Assembly (NCBI RefSeq): GCF_029784155.1
Contig: NC_073691.1
Span: forward strand, 57,894,217-57,958,216
From: Uranotaenia lowii
Taxonomy: Eukaryota; Arthropoda; Insecta; Diptera; Culicidae
Direction: 5' to 3'
Length of the DNA stretch: 64,000 nt
Of this stretch, positions 35,729 through 46,768 are shown piece by piece. The notes below the pieces were generated by a model. The model made no database searches. It was not told where the DNA came from and was given only the letters and a program-made list of their open reading frames with translations. The translations under genes were made by a program, and so were the position numbers. How positions within the stretch are numbered: position 1 is the first letter of the stretch; the number at the start of each line of letters is the position of its first letter.

Positions 35729-36722
35729 GTCGAATTTCGTTGTCTGGCTCCATCTTGAAATCCACGATGGCGGCTTCCGCCTAACTTTAAAATGTTGTAA
35801 ATGACTTAAAATCGCATGAAACCCCCATAAAAAGGGTATTGGGTGAAAGTGCTAAACTAGAAGAATTCGAATTTCGCTTTCTGACGCCTTCTTGAAATTT
35901 AAGATGGCGGCTTTCGCTGAACTTTACAACACTGTAAACGACGAAAAATCGCATGAAACCCTCAAAATATGGGTCTTGGAATGGGTATGGAAAAAGCTAA
36001 ACTAGAAGAAGTTGAACAATTCTTACTGACGCCATCTTTAAATCGAACTAGAAGTAGTCGAGTTTTTCTTTCTGACGTCATATTGAAATCTAAAATAGCG
36101 GTTTCCGTTTAAGTTCAAAATGTTGTTAATCACTGAAAATCGCAAGAAATCCCCAAAATATTAGTATTGGGTGGAAAGGCTAAACCAGTAGAAGTCAAAT
36201 TTCGCTATCTGACGCCACCCAAAATGGTGACTACCATTTTAACATCATCATCATTAACATTTCTTGCGATTTTCTGTGATTTACATTATTTTTGAGTCAA
36301 GTGTAAGCTGCCATTTTTAATTTCACAATGGCGTCAGAAAGCGAAATTCGACTTCTTCTTGTTAAGCTCTTTCACTCAATACTATGGGGGTTAAAAGCGA
36401 TTATCAGTAATATGAAGGTTTGAAAAGAAAAGATTTCAAGATAGTGTCAGATAGCGAAATGTGACTTGTACCCGTTGAGCCTTTTCATCCAATACAAAAA
36501 AATGTGGAGTTTTCATCCGCTTTTCAGTGATTATACCATTTTTAAAGTTCATCAGAAACCGCCATCTTGGTTTCAAGATAGCATCAGAAAAAGATATTAA
36601 ACTACTAGTTGTTAAGTCCTTTCAAATAATACCCATATTCAGGGGATTTCATGCGATTTTCAGTAATTTACAGATGGCGTCATGGATTTCAAGATGGCGT
36701 CGGACAACGAAATCCGACTTTT
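35729..36722. repeat. Opposed pair of ~140-bp tandem arrays (GTCGAATTTCG...GCGTCA)
   Basis: In the left half the landmark GTCGAATTTCGCTTTCTGAC recurs near 35729, 35865, 36011, 36055 and 36193, with GATGGCGG, AAATCGCATGAAACCCCC and TATTGGGTGAAA inside each unit. In the right half the same unit is reverse-complemented, with CGAAATTCGAC-type words at 36342, 36454 and 36708. The switch lies in about 36235-36265. No TIR or target duplication was identified. A fragment of the same unit occurs at about 46915-46990. Confidence 0.9.
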
Positions 36723-37565
36723 ACTCTGACTTATTAAAAAATTTGTAAAAATGGGAATTCCAATTCAAATATGTGCAATCTAGCCTGAACGTATCCTGTT
36801 TGGACATCTTGATCGAGTACTGTCACCTAATTTTATTACGGTTTAAAAAACCAGCACTGCGTGCCTTTATAAAACATGCAAAAAAAACTTGGAACTAACT
36901 TCTTAGTTTATGTTTTATTGGAGTTTTATAGAACATTCAGAACTCTTTATAAACAACTTAGACAGTATATTTAGTAAAAGCTTTATGAGCTTTTTCAGAA
37001 CAACCTGAAAACAAATGTTTGAGTCAAGAATCTAAACATTTTTCTTGATCATAACAAAACAGTTATAAAACTAGCTGCATTTAAACTGCTATAATAAAAC
37101 CGTAATACAAATTTCTAATGCTAGTTACCTTCACAAATCTTCGTGTCCTTATCTTTGAGTTCCAAACAAGTCCTCTCAAGTCGATCTGGATTTACTCTGT
37201 GGGACTCTGAACTTCAGAGACTGGGATCCTACAAGCAAATTTAGCTAGAAATTTGAGGAAGGTTTCTATTTCATTCGATGGTCAACTGAGCACCTTGTTC
37301 TAGCACTAGTAATGACCTTCCTAACGAACAAATTCTGATCTCAAAATCTTAAATTTTGATAATAACTTCAAAGAATTACCGTGTGCTAGCTTACAAATGC
37401 CATTCGCAGCCTCTGCTGTTTCCAGAAATTAGACTCTGTAGGTTTCGTTAGTGTTCAGAGCAAGCCTTTGAGTTCCACGAACGTTGCCGTCTTTTAAGCA
37501 CCCTTCTTCTAAAACTGAACTGGGGCTTCTATCAAATGGAAAAATGGTTAACAAATGATAGAGCC
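36723..37565. other. No gene seen
   Basis: About 840 bp of AT-rich to mixed sequence without recognised motifs or convincing frames. Confidence 0.5.
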
Positions 37566-39122
37566 ACACGGAGAAAAAAGACGACTGTTGTTTAACTATT
37601 TCAGCTGGTTATACCAATCATCCAAGCATAGTTGATTTTTTTGCATACAACCAGAGATGCCAATGTGCCTGATTTTTCAGGCATTGCCTGATTTTTCGAG
37701 GCTCTGCCTGACAACCTGATAAGCCATTGAATTTCCCTGATTTTTGAAAATATGCCTGATTTTGCCTGATTTTTGCGAATGTCATGAAAAATGGGTAGTA
37801 AGGAACAGGAGTAGGTACTATAGCTGAAGTGAAAAAGTGAAAAAGTGGCTGAATCAAAGCAATCGAAAGGTTCTCGTTAATTCTTATTTAAAAAAAGGAT
37901 TTCAATGGAATCTTTCGATTGCTTGATGCAAAAGCAACTAGGCTCACAACACATATTAGAGTAAAAACGCGTAGCGATGACCAAAAAAAAAAGGTCATCA
38001 CTTTGACCGAAATTTCCGTTACTTTAACGTTGCCTGATTTTGCCTGAATTTTATTTCGCCAGTTCCCTGATTTTTGAAAAAAAATGTTGGCAACCCTGCA
38101 TACAACTATAAATATAATAGAATTTACTACAAACTGATCATTGACCTTACGCAATCAACTATGAATATAATAGATTCAACTATGATGGTATAACTGATTC
38201 AATTTTAAATTTGATACATTTAACTAAAATTGTATGATTGATTTTATGCATTTAACTATGAATATAATAAATTCAACTATACATTTCTGGTTCATCTCTC
38301 ACATACAACTATAAATATGATAGATTCAACTATAATGGTATAATTGATTAAACTGTAAATACGATAGATTCAACTACAATTGTATGATTGATTTTATGCA
38401 TTTAACTATAAATATAATAAATTCAACTATACATTTCTGGTTGATCTCTCACATACAACTATAAATATGATAGATTCAACTATAATGGTATAATCGATTA
38501 AACTGTAAATACGATAGATTCAACTACAATTGTATGATTGGTTTTAGGCATTGAACAATAAATATAGTAAGTTCAACTATATTTTTATGATTGATTGTGT
38601 GGTACTTTAACACATATCCAAACACTACATTTGCATAAGTGTAGCTAGTGTGCTTTAGCAGCAGGCAGCTCGTGTTTACCAATGGCAAAACAGGAGATAT
38701 TCAGCAAAAGAACTAAACTTGAATAGCACATTTGCTTGTCTTAATAAAATTGTAACAAATTTTTTCCTCCCTTCAGGTTATTTCTAAGTCAGATGCAGCA
38801 GCAACCATTGATCGCTAACCCGAACAAAGCATTATCATTGTATTCGCTTTTAACATAATTTTTTTTTGTTGCTTACAAATGAACAAAATATGTATAAAAC
38901 CAAAATGAAAATAAAAACTAATGCAGAAAATCCACACAAAAAATTATAAAACATAATTAAACGCTTAAAATCAATCATAGAATTAAAATTGATTCAAACA
39001 TACTTTTAATTAAATCAACCATAGCTGCATAGTTGAATGTACAAAATATTTTGTCAAATGCCCAACATCAATCAGTATTTATAGTTGAATTTATTATATT
39101 TATGGTTGAATCAATCAATTTT
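37566..39122. repeat. ATTCAACTATAAATAT repeat, copy 2, with 150-bp tandem units
   Basis: It begins CACGGAGAAAAAAGACGACT like the copy at 3628 and is interrupted by a MITE at 37652-38098. From about 38131 it forms ~150-bp tandem units: ACATTTCTGGTT(C/G)ATCTCTC starts at 38281 and 38431. Each unit is built of ~30-bp ATTCAACTAT subunits. From about 38965 to 39122 the motif is inverted (ATAGTTGAAT), so the outer parts face each other across a ~350-bp core at about 38600-38960. Confidence 0.85.
37652..38098. mobile_element. 447-bp hAT-like MITE with CATACAAC target duplication
   Basis: CATACAAC directly precedes (37644-37651) and follows (38099-38106) the element. The termini CAGAGATGCCAA and TTGGCAACCCTG are inverted repeats matching 10 of 12. 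It splits the ATTCAACTAT repeat at a clean point, so insertion is directly demonstrated. Both ends are made of reiterated TGCCTGATTTTT-type motifs (about ten in all). An internal inverted pair, AGCAATCGAAAGGTT / GAATCTTTCGATTGC, lies near 37858 and 37910. It has no transposase. Confidence 0.95.
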
Positions 39123-39416
39123 AAGCTTCCTTAAGGATCCTTCCACAAGATCCCAAATCTTAAACCCGTCCTGGCCTTGAGTGTATAAGACTGATAAATC
39201 CAAGACATCCCCAAAAAAAAGAGTAATGAAGACTTCAAGCGATGATCACAGGCTTTTAAGGCTGTCCGATATGACAGGCTCCCAAAAATCTTGAATTGGT
39301 GACATTCAAAAATGGGTTATTGCCTACGGTTAGCTTAAGAGTCGAGGTTGTAGGTGATACCTAGGCAGAGCGGACAAGACATCACTGCACTGGTATGCTG
39401 ATATTGACAAGAGTTA
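39123..39416. other. No gene seen
   Basis: Mixed-composition interval between two copies of the ATTCAACTAT family, with no recognised feature. Confidence 0.45.
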
Positions 39417-39620
39417 GCACGGAGAAAAAAAGTATAGTTTAATCAACAATATTTTGCCTTTATTCAATCATGTTGATGATTGATTCTCGACGATCTATAT
39501 TTATTGAATATTCAACTATATTTGTATGACTTGTTGTATGAATTCAACTATAATTATGATAGCTTCAACTTCAATTGTATGCTTGATTCAGTTGCAGTTG
39601 GCTCAGTCTCAGTTGCTAAA
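39417..39620 (+). repeat. ATTCAACTAT family, copy 3 (short)
   Basis: It begins with GCACGGAGAAAAAAAGTATAG, sharing the CACGGAGAAAAAA edge with the copies at 3628 and 37566. It continues with ATTCAACTATATTTGTATGA and TTCAACTATAATTATGATAG. It appears truncated after about 200 bp. Confidence 0.65.
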
Positions 39621-39713
39621 TTTGAGTGATTATGAAAATCGTGCAGGACAGTATGAAAATCCTGTTTTTGCATTTTGAGGTCTTTCTGGTCTGACTGAAT
39701 TCACCTGATTCCT

Positions 39714-39754
39714 CCTAACGAGAACCTCTGAAAACTTCAGAGTTTTTCGTTAGG
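39714..39754. repeat. Two-step hairpin
   Basis: CCTAACGA (39714-39721) pairs with TCGTTAGG (39747-39754). Inside it CTCTGAA (39726-39732) pairs with TTCAGAG (39736-39742). It is a 41-nt nested stem with small internal loops. The function is unknown; it could be the worn centre of an inverted repeat. Confidence 0.6.
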
Positions 39755-40329
39755 AAGTTTTTTTTTTCTTAAAGATGTCAATCAAGACCTTAGGGAGCTT
39801 ACTAATACATTACATCTACATCTGTAAAACAAGGTGTTTAGAGGGTTACCTAATGAAAAATCCATTTGTTCGGTGAGGCTTTTCGTTTGATCAGGACCAT
39901 TTGGGTCAGTTTCTGGTCTTGAACTAGGATCTAGGTCTTATCGGACAGTCCCAAGGCTTTTGTAAATACTTCTTTAATTCTTCAGGTCTAGACCTTGCTC
40001 TGTTCTAGCTTCTCTGTTGATTCTTCGATATTTCTTCATGGAACTCTGTTTAGGGGGAGATACAAACTTTTAAAACCTTAGTTTGAAGGTTAAGAGGCAG
40101 AGCATGAATGTATTAAGTCCTTATAATTTTTTTCGGCAGAAAGGCATTGAGTAGCATTTTTCCTATCAAAAGTTTTAAATACTCATTTGCCACTTTCAAG
40201 GTTATGTTGGTCGAAAAGTGAAAAAATACATTTTCGTGGATGACGGAAAGAATTAAAGAAACATAAGCTATCAAAGAACGAAAGAACATAAGCCGTAAAT
40301 ATCATGAATTTTTCGAAAAAGATACAACG

Positions 40330-40395
40330 GCTCACCGGCAGGACTTGAACCTGCAATCTCCGCTTCAGTACAACGGCGCGTTAGCCAATATAAGC
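40330..40395 (-). pseudogene. tRNA-like relic with pol III A and B boxes
   Basis: On the minus strand TGGCTAACGCG (A-box-like, 40377-40387) is followed by GGTTCAAGTCC (B box, 40341-40351). The T-arm GCAGG-TTCAAGT-CCTGC is perfect. A 5-bp anticodon stem CCGTT/AGCGG closes a 7-nt loop, GTACTGA, which would give the anticodon ACT. The D-arm is about 7 nt too short and no acceptor stem pairs with CGGTGAG, so it is not a working tRNA. It is best read as a tRNA pseudogene or a SINE head. Confidence 0.6.
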
Positions 40396-41718
40396 CTTTT
40401 TGTAGTTGCCTGGATTAGTTTCGGCTTTGTTTCCTTTTCTCACACATTTTTTTAAGTAATGTATTAATGATATAGATCGGAACACTAATTTTTCATAAAT
40501 AAAATGTTACACTTTTATTTTCACGATTGTGAAAATTTACATAAATTTTTTACCGGTTTACAAAATTACATCCAAGCCTTGAGTTCTTCCTCACCTGCAA
40601 AAAAAAGAAAAAAACAGATATAAGTAAATTATTTTAAAAAAATAAATAAAAACTTCCTGAAATTGTAACCGTTTGGCCTTTGGTAACTCTTGCAAATTAT
40701 TGTAGATATAATGAATTTTTTCTTAAAACACGTCACATACAAGTACAGATAGACTGCGATATTTTTAAAGTAACTTCCATCATTCTCGATAGATTGAAAG
40801 TAAAAATCATAACATTTTTCGAACATCATTCCTCACCACTTCGAATTGGAATTAAGCAAAAATTTTTTTATGGGTAATGGATTTGAAGAGAGTTCAATAA
40901 CTTTTGGTTAGGCAGTATATTTCACCATTGTAACTAATAACAAAATCGGTCCGCTCAATTCTGTTAAAAGCGTGTGACATTTTCCCGATAAGTACACGAT
41001 AAGTATTCGTTACAAAATTGAATAATTTAAATAAATTTGTTATTTTTACAGGGAGATTAAAATAATTGAATAGTGATTCGCAGGACAAGATTCCTCATAA
41101 TTTATACCTCAAAACGATAAAAATAACTTTCAATTTTCGCTTAAAGTCTGTAGAATTATGACGTCACATACATAGACATTGATATACCACTTTTAAAAAT
41201 ATTTAAGTAGATTTTTTTAAACAACTTATTTAATCTTCAATGGATTTGAAGAAAATTCAGTTTTTGCAGGACAATGTTCTTCAACTTTTAAGACTAAACC
41301 AAGTAAGTAAGTTAGTTACTTAATCTTGTGCATTAAAAAATCACATTTGGCTGAATAAAAAGTACTTGAGAGAAATGAAAACCATTTTGCATAAGTGCTT
41401 GATTTGTTCTTCTGAACGAACATGCCAAGTCTAAATAAGTAGCATAGAACATGTTTGAGCGTTTTAAGTACCTCAAAGAATCCGGGTATCAATTTTGCCT
41501 ATCGTGCTTTGTTAAGAACTTCTTACGAATCTTGTGGTTCCAAGCAGATCTGTTTACGAACATTTTGGTTCCCTGAAGAACTTTAATATAACTTAAATGC
41601 AAATTGAGTTGTGTCAAAAATGCAGTAAAGTAAAATATTACAAAGCTATTACAAAGCTACGAATATACGAACAACGGATAAAGTCTGATAATGCATCCTT
41701 CGGTGAATAGGTACGAAT

Positions 41719-42451
41719 CCCAAGTAACCAAAAGTCACATAACTGCTTTATTTTGAACATTTGAAGTTCACATTTAGCTGAACAAGAGGTACTCGGGAGA
41801 TTTCTCTTCGAGCTTACGAATTTTTTTATTCGTTGAAGGACTGAAATTGAACTTCTACGTGAATTACATATTATGAATATTTTAAAAAGAGATTATTGAA
41901 CAGAATTTGCATTTGCTAAAAAATAATTTTTTATCACTGTCGCTGGTAATTAGAAAACAATATTTCAAAAAAAAAACTAATAAAAAACATTTACGTGATT
42001 TTAAATAACATCGCAATACTTGGCATGTACAAAAAGAAGAGTTCTATTTTTTGAACAGGGGTTTTCATTAAGCAAACAACCCATAACACTTAACTCTCAA
42101 ATAGTCCATGTGTTTAAATAAATCAATTGATTTAGTCTAAATTAAAAAACGAAATTGAACTTGAATATTCGTTAAAATCTTCCAGCCTAGACATTTTTCA
42201 AGTGAGTATATAATTCATTAAAAGTAGAAAAGGTTCATCAAAATACAAAATTAAAGGGGAAACTTAAGAATTTATTTTTTTAAAAGTTTTTTACAAAGTC
42301 TCGTGCATAGGCTTCTACTCAGTTTTGACTAAGGAACTTGCAAGTATCGATAAGAACTTAAATTTTAAGCTTGGTAGAATGTTATACAGCCTCAAAGCAG
42401 GGCTGAGTAAGCTTATAAGAGACCATTTTATGGAACTTTTGGTTACTTGGG
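41719..42451. mobile_element. 733-bp TIR element, CCCAAGTAACCAAAAGT ends
   Basis: CCCAAGTAACCAAAAGT at 41719-41735 and ACTTTTGGTTACTTGGG at 42435-42451 are exact 17-bp inverted repeats. The interior is AT-rich and carries no transposase. The immediate flanks (GTACGAAT on the left, AAGTGGAT on the right) do not match as an 8-bp duplication, so the superfamily is not assigned. Upstream (about 41330-41600) words such as GGTTCC(A/C)(A/T)(A/G)(G/A)A and CATTTGGCTGAAT suggest a second, worn relative. Confidence 0.85.
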
Positions 42452-44209
42452 AAGTGGATTGAAACTGTCCTACTAAATTACTCAAAAAGTTTTCGAAAAT
42501 TATCAAATTTTCACACAGTCACACTGAGTTAAATTATCGTAAAAATATCAAATCCGCTACTAATAAAATGGCACCGTTACCCTCATGATACATCTTTTTT
42601 TTATTTTTTAAGTATTCATTCTTAATTTTGTTTATTGGTTTCGTGTGTTCAACTTTTTTCGAGTACACTTATTTGTCGAACGCCCCAAATTCGAAAAGTT
42701 TGATTGGGTAGGTTTTTGAAAATTTCTGTTTTAATCCTGCGTTCATCATGGAAGGAAGAAAAGGGGTTTTGTTGGGTGGCAGGTACTCAACTTATCGTCA
42801 TTTCCAAAACGCTTGAAATTAATAGAGTGTCTCGTGGAAGTGGGTACCAATTTGTGGATTATGTGGCATTTGGTTAGAATGGCTTGGCGGGCATCGTATT
42901 AGTGCTATGGCTCTCTAAAATGTGGACTAGCGTCCAGAGTGTTTCATTCGAACATTTTGGAAGCCATTTGGGACCATATTTGAGCCTCGGTCAGTGTGAA
43001 CAATGGATTTGTTCCGATTACTTAAACGTTTTCATACACAGTCTGATAAAATCTCAATCTGTTGGGGAGGGCTTCTGTGTTATGTGTCCATAACCAATGA
43101 TTGCAGCCTTTTCCAACGCAAACGAGATAACAGATCTAATTGATATAAATCTCCTCAAAACTTCAACTTGGTTGGTTTTCGGAATCCAAAAATCAACCAT
43201 CACACAGCACCACCATGCAACAGCTGTGAAATCGATCCATTAGGGCTTCGAAATTTCTGATCCATCACCGCGAGCGCGAATCGATGATCCATCAATTCGC
43301 ATAGGTCAAACTCTCAGGCAACCGAAAAGTTTCGCGATTGAAGAAGCGATTGGGTCCTGCCCCCTCACCTCATATGTTGGTACCAACATATAGATGATTC
43401 GATTTTTCGCGTAAATTATTATTAACTAATTATCTCGAGCCGGCAATCTTCCCCTAACTGAAGTGAAACATACAGAGAGCGGCAACTTTTGAAAGCTACC
43501 GTGCGTTGCGAAAAAGTCAGAGCTCATCAGACAAGCTGCTCGCGCTCACGAAACGTGCGTTTTCAAGATTAAGGGGATCGGATGTCAATATTAGGGACAC
43601 GCTCGGCCAATAATTGGAACCGCACGATTTTAGGGGTCTCGCTTTGAGTCACCACACTCTTTGACCCGAAACGAGTCTGGCTTGAGAGCTTTCTGTCAAA
43701 ATCAAAAGGACCCAATCATCCGGATGATGATGGACACACCGGGGTAAACTTAAGAGCTTTCGAATTGGAACAAATACTATAAGCTAGTATCAGCAATCAA
43801 TTCTAAGCGTCATTCCCCCTGAGTGTGACCTTGTGTAGTTTTGTTACTCATTATTTATTTTTGTGTCGTGACATGGTCATGACATTTTTGTTTGTCTTTC
43901 ATCTTCATAACTACATTGATTGCATGACAATGCTGCTGTCACCTGAATTGAACAGCTGGTGCTGTCAAAATTGTGAAAGACCGTCAATTTAATCGATTTG
44001 GATCATCCACAAACTTGACCTTATCGACTTAGTTGGTTTAAAGTGATTTTAGAAAGTAGAGAAAATTTTTTTTTAGTCAGTTATGAAGCTAAGTGAACTA
44101 AGTTCTAGTGACAAAAAAAGAAGAGTAATAGATGTGGGTCAGTAGTTTTCACTGCTTCCATCAATGATTTAGAAATATGTGTTTAAGAAAGATCGAAAGG
44201 ATGAGGGTC
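42452..44209. other. No gene seen; unique GC-richer island
   Basis: From about 42780 to 44050 the composition is balanced and no tandem or dispersed repeat is visible. Frames remain under 70 codons. As with the islands at 6.6, 12.9, 26.5 and 58.1 kb, it may hold regulatory sequence. Confidence 0.45.
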
Positions 44210-44635
44210 CAGGGTCACGATCCGGATTCAAAGTTATACTCTAACTCTGGATCAAGATCAGGATCAGATTTAGAATCATGATCATAATCATTAATCCTGA
44301 TAAGGATCAAGCTCAGAATCAGGATTCGAATCTTGTTCTGTGTCCAGGATCTTGATGGTGATCCATAGTTTTATAGCACGGTCGGGTTCCGTAGTAGGTG
44401 AGGTCAAATTCAGACACTAGGCTCAGAATCGGAACAAAGATCAAGATCAGAAATGGAATCAGCACCAGGTTTGCACCTCCTGGATGATGATCAAGTTTAT
44501 TTTCGGAACATAAACAAGTTTCATATCAAGATTTTAAGATTGAAATTAGAACCGGGTTCCGGATCAAGATACGTTTTTGGATCAGCAGAATTAGAATTCT
44601 TATGAATTCAAATCGGGATCAGGATTAGGGTGGCA
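44210..44635. repeat. Degenerate GATCA(A/G) hexamer repeat
   Basis: Words such as GGATCAAGATCAGGATCAGA, GATCATGATCATAATCA and GATAAGGATCAAGCTCAGAA recur through 425 bp with many interruptions. The array is old and decayed. Confidence 0.65.
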
Positions 44636-45238
44636 GCCAAATGAGTGATGTCGAATTACTCAAACCGACCATATACATTTCAAAGATTGACCCAAAAAAC
44701 TGACCTGTGCATAATTTCTGCTTATTCGGATTTGATTTAGGGGTTCCTCAAAGCGCTCAATGTTTCGGTTTTTTTACCCTCAAAAATCACCAAATTGAAA
44801 TCGAGAAATCTAAACTTAAAAAGTCGAGATCTGGTGTTATCTCGAAAAAAAAAGTTTGGCCAAAAATAGTGTTTTTGAAACATAGTCGTTTTCCGGAAAA
44901 CCGGCCGTTTTTCGCCGTTTATCATTTGTTATTCCTCTTTCGATTTTCTGGATTTTTGTTGTTTTTTTTTTATTGCTCAACATGATAAAATGTAACTACC
45001 AAACCTCCGACTTCTTTGAGTTTAAACTTGTCCCGGAAAATAGTGCAGACATTCTCTTCAGTGCGAATGTCCAAAAAAGAGTTTTTCTACCCGAAGTGTT
45101 CTTCCACTGAATTCGGAAGTGCACAGTAGGGTGGCCTCAATTTCCCAACCTCATTGAAACCTAGCTGCCACCAGCCAATCTCGATCCTTCAATGATAAAA
45201 CTATACTGGCAAAGTTTTATGTTTTCGACCGGGAATGA
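44636..45238. other. No gene seen
   Basis: AGGGTGGC(A/C) words at 44635 and 45128 and a TGCCACC at 45167 hint at worn TIR-element ends, but no pair with a target duplication could be established. Confidence 0.35.
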
Positions 45239-45306
45239 TATATGATAATTTTATTTTGGCTTTTTCGGTCTTGAATGTAGATCAAACAACGGTGGTTTTT
45301 GAAATA

Positions 45307-45345
45307 CCCGACGTTTCGACCAGTTTTGTTGGTCTTTTTCAAGGG
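45307..45345 (-). ncRNA. Hammerhead-like motif, probably inactive (left arm)
   Basis: On the minus strand the order is CCC (stem I), TTGAAAAA, GACC-loop-GGTC (stem II), GAAA, CGTC, GGG (stem I). That is the layout of a type I hammerhead with a minimal stem III. The conserved CTGANGA box has lost its C and its second G, so cleavage is unlikely. Stem I can extend outward through AAAT/ATTT with one mismatch. Confidence 0.5.
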
Positions 45346-45360
45346 AACAGACAGCAAATT

Positions 45361-45399
45361 CCCTTGAATAAGACCAACAAAACTGGTCGAAACGTCGGG
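45361..45399 (+). ncRNA. Hammerhead-like motif, probably inactive (centre copy)
   Basis: Same layout as the neighbouring copies: CCC, TTGAATAA, GACC/GGTC stem, GAAACGTC, GGG. The catalytic box departs from CTGANGA at the C and the second G. Confidence 0.5.
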
Positions 45400-45423
45400 T
45401 ATTTCAAAAAAAGACAGCAAATT

Positions 45424-45462
45424 CCCTTGAAAAAGACCAACAAAAGTGGTCGAAACGTCGGG
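45424..45462 (+). ncRNA. Hammerhead-like motif, probably inactive (right arm)
   Basis: CCC, TTGAAAAA, GACC/GGTC stem, GAAACGTC, GGG. Together with the centre copy it forms a 63-bp direct tandem, and with the left copy an inverted pair. Confidence 0.5.
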
Positions 45463-45535
45463 TATTTCAAAAACCACCGTTGTTTGATCTACATTCAAGA
45501 CCGAAAAAGCCAAAATAAAATTACCATATACTGGC

Positions 45536-46526
45536 AAAGTTTACGCTCATTTGGATAACGCCAAGGCTACCCTCAAAGACCTTCAAATTTGTATGGAAAA
45601 TGTGAAAATTTTCAAAAAAAAAAATCGTAATCCATTCTGGCAACACTGCGGAACAACAAGCTTTTTGACGTAGAGATTTTATTGTGGGGAACAACTTTGT
45701 ACAACATTTCAAAACATTTTACACCACGCGAAAAACGTTACAGAGATTTTTCCTACCCTTCAACTGTTCCATATTTTTTCATATATTTTCATTTTTTTTT
45801 TCTATTCATTTCGTATAAATCAATAGAAAAAAATAATATAAAATAATAGTAAAATCATAATGCCGGGAAGTATTGACTAACTTTCCTCCGTACTTTGTTG
45901 TCTTGGATATTTTTTAGAATTTATTAATATTGGTAATCTTTTTTGAATTAAAATACAGTCCTACAGTGGTGCCACATATTTCATTTTTTAAAGTTACATT
46001 CTAAAAGGAAAAAAATTACATCAAAACATAAATATGTTTACAATGTTATAGTGTTGGTCTTTATTTAGTACCCATAACAATTAGTAGCTCGAACCGCTAT
46101 AAATAAATTGAAAACAATCTTGGCAAGGTTTCGCATGGCTTGGCTTCCAATATCAGAAAGTCATCAGGGTATACCCAAAAACAACAATAAAGTTGCTCTT
46201 GGAACGATTTCAAACCACTTCTGGTATTCCTGACTCACGTTTCATTTTCAAGGTTTTGAGTTGATGAGAAAGTTTTTTGAACAAAAAATACAAATGTAAA
46301 GTGAACTGGAAAAGTTACAGATATCCGCATACAAAATGTTTGGGAGAATATAAACAAAAAGGTCTATAACTTTTTTTACTAATTTCAAAACTACTTGTTG
46401 TCTTCTAAAAAAGTTGTTCATAGACTAAAAATCTTCACTTTAAGAAAGTTATAAAAATTTCACAGTGTGTCAGAATTAATTTTAATTTTTTAAATGGAAA
46501 TTTTTAAACTTCAAGGCATTTGACGT
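45536..46526. other. No gene seen; AT-rich
   Basis: About 1 kb without a recognised exon or element boundary. Confidence 0.5.
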
Positions 46527-46740
46527 CAGAGGTGCCAAGTGTCCTGATTTTTCTTAATTTGTCCTGATTTTCGAGAGACCGTCCTGATTTTTCAAATTGT
46601 CCAAAATAAACTGTTTGTGAATTCCTGATTTTCAATAAAATATCCAAATTATAGTTGAATTTAAATTTAAATGATCAGGCCATCGAACAAATCTGAAATA
46701 AAATAGTTTATCCCATAATCAGAGCAATCGAAGGATTCCC
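46527..46740 (+). mobile_element. Left portion of a hAT-like MITE related to 37652-38098
   Basis: CAGAGGTGCCAAGTGTCCTG matches the start of the 37652 element in form. GTCCTGATTTT is reiterated as TGCCTGATTTTT is there. The word AATCAGAGCAATCGAAGGATT near 46720 corresponds to AATCAAAGCAATCGAAAGGTT inside that element. No right terminus was found; a hammerhead-like segment follows. Confidence 0.6.
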
Positions 46741-46768
46741 TTTAACTCAACTACGGTATAAAAAAAGT

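Larger units (their letters stand above)
39621..41718. other. No gene seen; contains a hairpin and a tRNA-like relic
   Basis: Apart from the hairpin at 39714-39754 and the tRNA-like sequence at 40330-40395, this AT-rich stretch shows no recognisable exon or element boundary. Confidence 0.45.
45239..45535. repeat. Inverted repeat with ~110-bp arms and three GAAACGTC units
   Basis: The left arm (about 45239-45347) and the right arm (about 45424-45535) are reverse complements with about two visible mismatches. Shared landmarks are AATTTTATTTTGGCTTTTTC and TGATCTACATTCAAGACCG. Between them lies a third copy of the core unit. Near-identical 106-107-codon open frames appear on both strands only because of the palindrome. 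The arms belong to the GAAACGTC family associated with Penelope-like retroelements. Confidence 0.92.

Noticed and set aside
44635..45170. AGGGTGGC...GCCACC as ends of a TIR element
   Set aside because: The inverted match is under 10 bp and no target duplication fits.
45217..45558. Near-identical 106-107-codon proteins on both strands
   Set aside because: They are mirror images produced by the inverted repeat, not two genes.
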